This document shows positions 8,249 to 14,157 of a stretch of DNA of 14,157 bases, piece after piece. The stretch is from Pelagophyceae sp. CCMP2097. Taxonomy: Eukaryota; Sar; Pelagophyceae. Both the position numbers and the translations under genes were made by a program. The notes below the pieces were generated by a model that searched no databases, was not told where the DNA came from, and worked only from the letters and a program-made list of their open reading frames with translations. The stretch covers positions 81,016-95,172 of the forward strand of contig MU657205.1 in assembly GCA_026770575.1 (NCBI GenBank), written 5' to 3'. Every line of letters starts with the position of its first letter. Position 1 is the stretch's first letter.

Positions 8249-8256
8249 CCGCACAG
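8249..8256. repeat. 8-bp target site duplication, right
   Basis: CCGCACAG follows the right terminus CTATCACTA exactly and matches 7541-7548. Confidence 0.85.
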
Positions 8257-8351
8257 TAAACGCCGGTCGGCGAACCGGTCGCGGAACACGGCTGTACCAA
8301 ATAAGGAAAATCGACATCCAGCAAATCCCAGATTTGAATTTATAGCGATCT

Positions 8352-8453
8352 ATGTTGGCCTTCTGCCTCTTCGTGTGCGCGCTGACGGGGTCGGTTCAGG
8401 GAGTGATGACGAAGGCGCCGTGCGCGCACCGCGTCTCGCCTCCGCGCCGTTGA
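8352..8453 (+). CDS. short signal-peptide open frame, possible first exon of a secreted protein
   Basis: This is a 33-codon open frame. MLAFCLFVCALTGSVQ has the short hydrophobic core and small-residue end of a secretory signal peptide. The frame passes a GTGCGC donor-like site (about 8413-8418), a variant used elsewhere in this window, before its TGA. I cannot identify following exons on the + strand, although an AATAAA occurs at 8865-8870. If the hAT-like element and one duplicate octamer are removed in thought, a TATA-like atataa (7528-7533) would lie about 110 bp upstream of this ATG. Orphan exon, broken gene and chance are all open. Confidence 0.3.
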   Translation: MLAFCLFVCALTGSVQGVMTKAPCAHRVSPPRR

Positions 8454-9984
8454 AAAGATCGGTCCGAGACGTCCTACATGTCTCTGGAGACCAGTGGCCT
8501 TATTTTCAAATCTGTTGGCGACGGGGAGGGTCGAAATGGTAAATTGCCCAGTCTTCTCGGGCGCTGGGAGGTGGCCATGGATCTCCTCGAGCCGCGCGAT
8601 ACTTAGAAGACTGGCCATTTGGACATTTTATCAAGAGACTCATCATTCCCGTGAGGGTGCTTCGTTTAAAAAGCCAATAAGTGCCTCTAGAGAGGCAAGA
8701 AGATGGGCATGTGCGTTGCCAACGCCATGCCACCGACTTCCAGAGCAGTTGCGAGCGCAATCATCAAAAAACGCGTCCTAGAGGACGCCCCATCGTCCGT
8801 CATCAAATCGTCACATTATCTCAATAAGTACCCGAAAAAGATTTTATTAATTACTCAAAGGCACAATAAAGCCTGTATTTTCGGTTTATTTTGATCTGCT
8901 GATTACCGCTTGAAACACCACGGGGAAACGACGACGCACAACCAGGCATCTCCCCCGGTGGCCTTCGCCTCCCGGACTTTGTCTCCCGGACTTTGGGATT
9001 CTGCAGACTACCCCTCCCCCCCCAACTCGGCGCGCGGCGTCCTTTGCCCTTGGAAACCGTTCGATCTCTGGAGCGCCTTGTCTTCTTCTCTGCACGCCCT
9101 GCTCGTTCTCTGCTCGTCCACGTCCTGCTCGTCCACGACACGCGTCGATACGTGAATATCCTTCCCCCCCCGAAGGCCGGGGGCAGGGGCGGTCTTCTCG
9201 GGTCGGGTATTGAGTTTGTCCCAACCCCAAAGGGTCGCGGGTCGGTCGAAATACCAATCCCGTCCTCCAGGCCGAGTCACGAGTCGGCGGGCCGGCTGAC
9301 CCGCCGGTCGCGGGTCGGTCGGGTCGACACGACCCAGATCCGCGTCGTATCCGCACTTGAAAGCCCCTTCCGGAGAGCCAGCGTACCCGCTACGTCTACG
9401 CCGCTCGCGACAGCGCGCTAAATGATACACGATAATAGAGAAAACCCGATGATTTTGGAGAAACCCCGGTGCGACGCCGTGTTCTTTCGGCGTCCTTCGC
9501 CTCCGGCGGCCTCCAGGTCGGGTGCGGCGCCGGCGCCTGTCGGAGGAAAGGATGGATGCATCATCGTGCGCCGGGTCGCTGCGCTGCGCTGCGGCAGAGT
9601 GCCGTGCGTGGATATTCCGAAGGGTCTTTGGACGGTGCTTCCGTGGCCTGGGCGGACGCAACGATTAGGGCCCCCGTAGGGGCTATCCCCAAGGATTTGT
9701 CGGTTTCGTAACTGCCCAAAAGACGTTCCCAAAATGGACTTTTGTTGTACGTTGACTGCCTTTTGGGATGAAGGTTCCGTTGTGTTCGCGCCGCCGCCGC
9801 GGTCACGTGGTTGTCGTATGGGCTTTATATATATTTTTAAGATATTTTTTTTGGCCGAAAATTTCGTCGATAGTTTGCAGGTAGGAAAGCTTTTCGTACG
9901 TCCCCGCGAGGGACCCTGGGAACCCTCCCGTGCATATACGCATGAAGGCGTCGTCTCGAGGTATCCTATTTCGTCCGTGGTTTA
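8454..9984. other. gene-poor stretch with mosaic repeats
   Basis: No gene is supported. Contents: an AT-richer part to 8895 with an AATAAA at 8865-8870; a segment at about 8947-8999 (ending ctcccggactttgggat) that recurs near 10869-10911; a small direct repeat of ctgctcgtccacg around 9110-9140; and a CGGGTCG-rich tract at 9195-9345 related to 10660-10750. Beyond these lies mixed sequence with an AT run at 9823-9856. A minus open frame at 9806-9561 (segment FWERLLGSYETDKSLGIAPT) has no family I know and is probably chance. Confidence 0.5.
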
Positions 9985-10446
9985 ATTGAAGAAAACTATA
10001 AGCTAGGCGCGCAGGACAGTACCATAGTACCCAAAAGCGGTGGAAAAGCACTAAAGAAGCCGTTTTTCAGCCTGTAGACAGGCCCAACGCATAGCCATAG
10101 AGACTAATGAACGGGTGCGCTCGCCCTAAGAAGATGGCGCGGTTAAGATTGATGGAATGACGAAAAAACACACGCGTGCACGATAACGACAGAAGTGTAG
10201 GTCCCAACACGGCAGCTATAAGTGAGATAACGACGGCCTTAAAAGGCATTAGCCATACGAAGAGATGGGCACAAGAGAAATTGGCGCAATCGAAGATGAG
10301 AAGAAACTATAAGCAACCTCATGCAACAATGAAACGTTGAACGTGAAAATCGTATGTCGCCTTGCCAGTGGCGGATACGCCGCAAGCAACGGCTACACGA
10401 GAAAAGCTACGCTTCCTGCAGCGGCTCTTTCGAAAGCAGCGGCATG
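9985..10446 (+). repeat. dispersed repeat, right copy (inverted relative to 1293-1763)
   Basis: It is homologous to the reverse complement of 1293-1763. The shared order includes aactataagct, agaagccgttttt, gcgctcgccctaag, acgataacgacagaagtgta, agctataagtgagataacga, agagatgggcacaagagaaa and caatgaaacgttgaacgtg. The MGTREIGAI frame here meets a stop after about 15 codons. The opposite-strand frame MPFKAVVISLIAAVLGPTLL (10249-10067) stays open for 60 codons, longer than in the left copy. The two copies lie about 8.2 kb apart, head to head, enclosing all the genes between them. Confidence 0.8.
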
Positions 10447-11266
10447 CTCGTCATTGGTGAGCCGGAAGGGCCGGAAATTCAGATGATCTGTGCTTCCGAG
10501 TGACCCCGTCGTCGAGTTTTCCCTCACAGGCGCCCTGGCCGTGCATCAGCCTCCACGGCCGTCGTGGCCGCCGCGTGCGTCACGGTCAGCCGTCGTGCAC
10601 AGCATGCTCGTCCGTGGAATTATATAGCAGAACCCGCGGATTGTCGGGTTTCGCCTTCGCCGCGCCCGCCGGGTCGCGGGTCGGGCCCACGGCCAGAATG
10701 CGCGGGCCGGCGGCAACGCGCGTCGATCTAGAACCGCGGGTGGCGGGCAGAAGTGACCCGTCTCAGCTCTGCAGTCAGGCATGGGCAAAACCCGCAGTCA
10801 AGTGGTTGCATGGCCTTTGACGCCCTTTTTGCGAGCCAGCGTCTGACGCGTCCGACGCACCGCCGGGCACCTCCTCCGGTGGCGGGGCCTTTGGCTCCCG
10901 GACTTTGGGATGCGAGAGATCTGGGGGAGCTCTGAGGGGATGCGATCGATACTTTTTTCCAGTCTAGGGCCCCGAAGCTCTCCCGACTAGGGTCCGTCCC
11001 TCAGCCCTCCTTTGAAGGGCCTTTCCGGCCCGATTGCAGGGCCCCTCCTGGTTGGCGCGGCGGTCAGCGTTGGTCTGCGTCGGCGGGGGTGTGCTTTGAT
11101 CCCTTTGTATAAAATTATATTAGTGTGAACTGCGGCCCGTACGTCGAGGCTTCGCGGGCTGCCTTTTGTGGCCTCGCCTGCAGCAGGTCTGCGGATCGCG
11201 GGGGCTTTGGGGTCGCGGAGGCGGTGTTTTCGGCTGCAGGCGGTCGCGATTGCATTGTCACACCTC
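10447..11266. other. gene-free stretch downstream of the protease gene
   Basis: It holds a CGGGTCG-type GC-rich tract (10650-10760), a copy of the ctcccggactttgggat segment (10869-10911) and an AT-rich island near 11105-11125 (tataaaattatatta). The last lies 3' of the minus-strand protease and could belong to its termination region. No convincing exon is seen on either strand. Confidence 0.45.
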
Positions 11267-13254
<1,988 letters not shown>

Positions 13255-13621
13255 CGTTGACTGGCTCGTTGTCGACGACAAGAGACTTTCTCGTATCTGA
13301 AACCGAAAAACAAAGGAGTGGGCTCGCTGCAAGGCTGGAAACTTCAAACGGGACGTTTTAGCCTGAATCTGTTTTCTGTCTTCTTCTCGAATCTTCAAAA
13401 ATTCAAGACGCCCTGAAACGCTCCTGCCGCAAGACCTACGCAAACCGTAACGGTTTCTGGTTTCTTCTTCTCTATCGAATTGATAAACTCTAGTAATTCA
13501 TCGGTCTAACGGGCACACCAACGAACACTGCGAGTCCGTTACAACGGCCCGACGTACGAGTTTGATAGGATATTTCAGCAGATTCCGCGTAATTTCCGAA
13601 ACGTCGAACGAAATGCACGAG
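13255..13621. promoter_or_regulatory. upstream region of the protease gene
   Basis: This is the 5' flank of the minus-strand protease, bounded upstream by the MITE at 13622. The protease frame stays open upstream to 13443, but the signal peptide fixes the start at 13254. I see no clear TATA box or other named element. AT content rises from about 13300 outward, as expected for a promoter or leader. Confidence 0.3.
13611..13621. repeat. target site duplication of the MITE, left
   Basis: AAATGCACGAG precedes the left terminal inverted repeat and recurs at 14021-14031. Identity continues for two further bases (TA), so the true length is 11-13 bp depending on where the terminus is drawn. Confidence 0.75.
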
Positions 13622-13773
13622 TACTGGACGACCCAGCCACTTTCCCGATTTGCACCACACGGAAAAACCTACTTTCGGTTTCGCTGTTCCGTTTCTGTGG
13701 GCGGGAAATATTTTAAAATTTATGGACTTTTTCAATATTTCCAAAACGTCGCTCAATAATTTAAATCCAGCAA

Positions 13774-13835
13774 TTTCGTGTGAAAATCAAGAGATTTGGC
13801 TCCATTTCATGTGAAAATCAAGGTTATTGGCTCCA
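13774..13835. repeat. 31-bp tandem repeat inside the MITE
   Basis: Two units of the form ATTTC(G/A)TGTGAAAATCAAG...TTGGCTCC lie head to tail. A third start, ATTTCA, runs directly into the palindrome at 13829-13854. Confidence 0.8.
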
Positions 13836-13854
13836 TTTCAGCTGAAATGGAGCC
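13829..13854. repeat. 26-bp perfect palindrome
   Basis: The left half GGCTCCATTTCAG is followed directly by its exact reverse complement, with no loop. It sits at the end of the 31-bp tandem repeat inside the MITE. A perfect spacerless palindrome could extrude as a cruciform or be a dimeric protein-binding site. Confidence 0.9.
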
Positions 13855-14020
13855 CATAATCTACGATTTTCGGCGGGAAGTCGGAACTTTTGGTGTGCAC
13901 AAACTGCGAGAGGTTAACAGTGTGATTTTCGTACTTTTTGATTTTCCCGCTTTTTGTTTTCGTACTTTGATTTTTGGCCGGGGTTAATGGACTTTTGGGA
14001 AAGTGGCTGGGTCGTCCAGT

Positions 14021-14031
14021 AAATGCACGAG
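14021..14031. repeat. target site duplication of the MITE, right
   Basis: AAATGCACGAG directly follows the terminal CCAGT and matches 13611-13621. Confidence 0.75.
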
Positions 14032-14085
14032 TAATTGCTCGATCATCCATCCGTCCTGAGCTTCATTTGAAGAGTAATTGCTCGA
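14029..14085. repeat. duplicated 14-mer GAGTAATTGCTCGA
   Basis: Exact copies lie at 14029-14042 and 14072-14085, 43 bp apart. The motif is a near-palindrome (GAG...CTC). The MITE inserted at the edge of the first copy. The remaining sequence to the window end shows nothing further beyond a CG run (gcgcgcgcg) near 14117-14127. Confidence 0.7.
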
Positions 14086-14157
14086 GCATCTGCAAAGGGC
14101 GGAAGGGATTTTCTCAGCGCGCGCGCGGTCTCCAGAGGTCGGGAGCGGCGCGTTCGA

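Larger units (their letters stand above)
13622..14021. mobile_element. ~400-bp MITE with 25-bp perfect terminal inverted repeats
   Basis: Positions 13622-13646 (starting tactggacgacccagcc) are the exact reverse complement of 13997-14021. The flanks carry an 11-13-bp direct duplication (AAATGCACGAG). The interior is AT-rich and has no transposase. It contains two near-identical 31-bp units (about 13774-13804 and 13805-13835) and a 26-bp perfect palindrome. A duplication longer than 8 bp fits Mutator-like elements (usually 8-11 bp) better than hAT or Tc1/mariner, but the superfamily is an inference. It lies about 370 bp upstream of the protease start codon. Confidence 0.85.

Noticed and set aside
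8340..8760. Overlapping minus frames (for example MASLLSIARLEEIHGHLPAP) as a gene.
   Set aside because: No family is recognised, the frames shift between neighbours, and no splice model joins them to anything.
10500..10820. A 106-codon + strand frame.
   Set aside because: It spans the CGGGTCG-rich tract, is compositionally biased and has no recognisable motif.

Overview
This window looks like nuclear DNA of a GC-rich eukaryotic microalga. The basis is multi-exon genes with short introns (44-113 nt, nearly all GTG-type donors), a 37-residue helical-repeat protein, and a secreted protease carrying six-cysteine tail modules of a style I associate with stramenopile algae. A pelagophyte such as Aureococcus or Pelagomonas is my best guess, from memory of family style rather than a search. 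I see no bacterial operon, tRNA, rRNA or CRISPR array.

Layout. 1-1290: 18-bp GC-rich minisatellite, (GGACCC)-type hexamer tracts and a triple TAGGAATTCCTA palindrome. 1293-1763: a dispersed repeat whose inverted partner lies at 9985-10446. 1860-6298 (-): a 37-residue helical-repeat protein, probably organellar, in two exons separated by an apparent 3.4-kb intron filled with 12-13-bp minisatellite blocks that change strand orientation. 6299-6448: a 150-bp divergent spacer. 6449-7250 (+): a three-exon YchJ/SEC-C family protein with an N-terminal signal sequence. 7549-8248: a 700-bp non-autonomous hAT-like element with an 8-bp target duplication and an exon-like cysteine-rich insert. 8352-8453 (+): a short signal-peptide open frame. 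8454-11266: mostly repeat and degenerate sequence. 11267-13254 (-): a ten-exon secreted trypsin-like protease with two C-terminal six-cysteine modules, reconstructed exon by exon. 13622-14021: a ~400-bp MITE with 25-bp perfect terminal inverted repeats and a long target duplication.

There are three convincing genes. The first two are head to head and probably share a promoter; the protease is separate. The rest is accessory DNA: two intact non-autonomous transposons, one inverted dispersed repeat pair and several expanding minisatellites. Exon borders come from reading frame, splice-site context and protein-family continuity, not transcripts.
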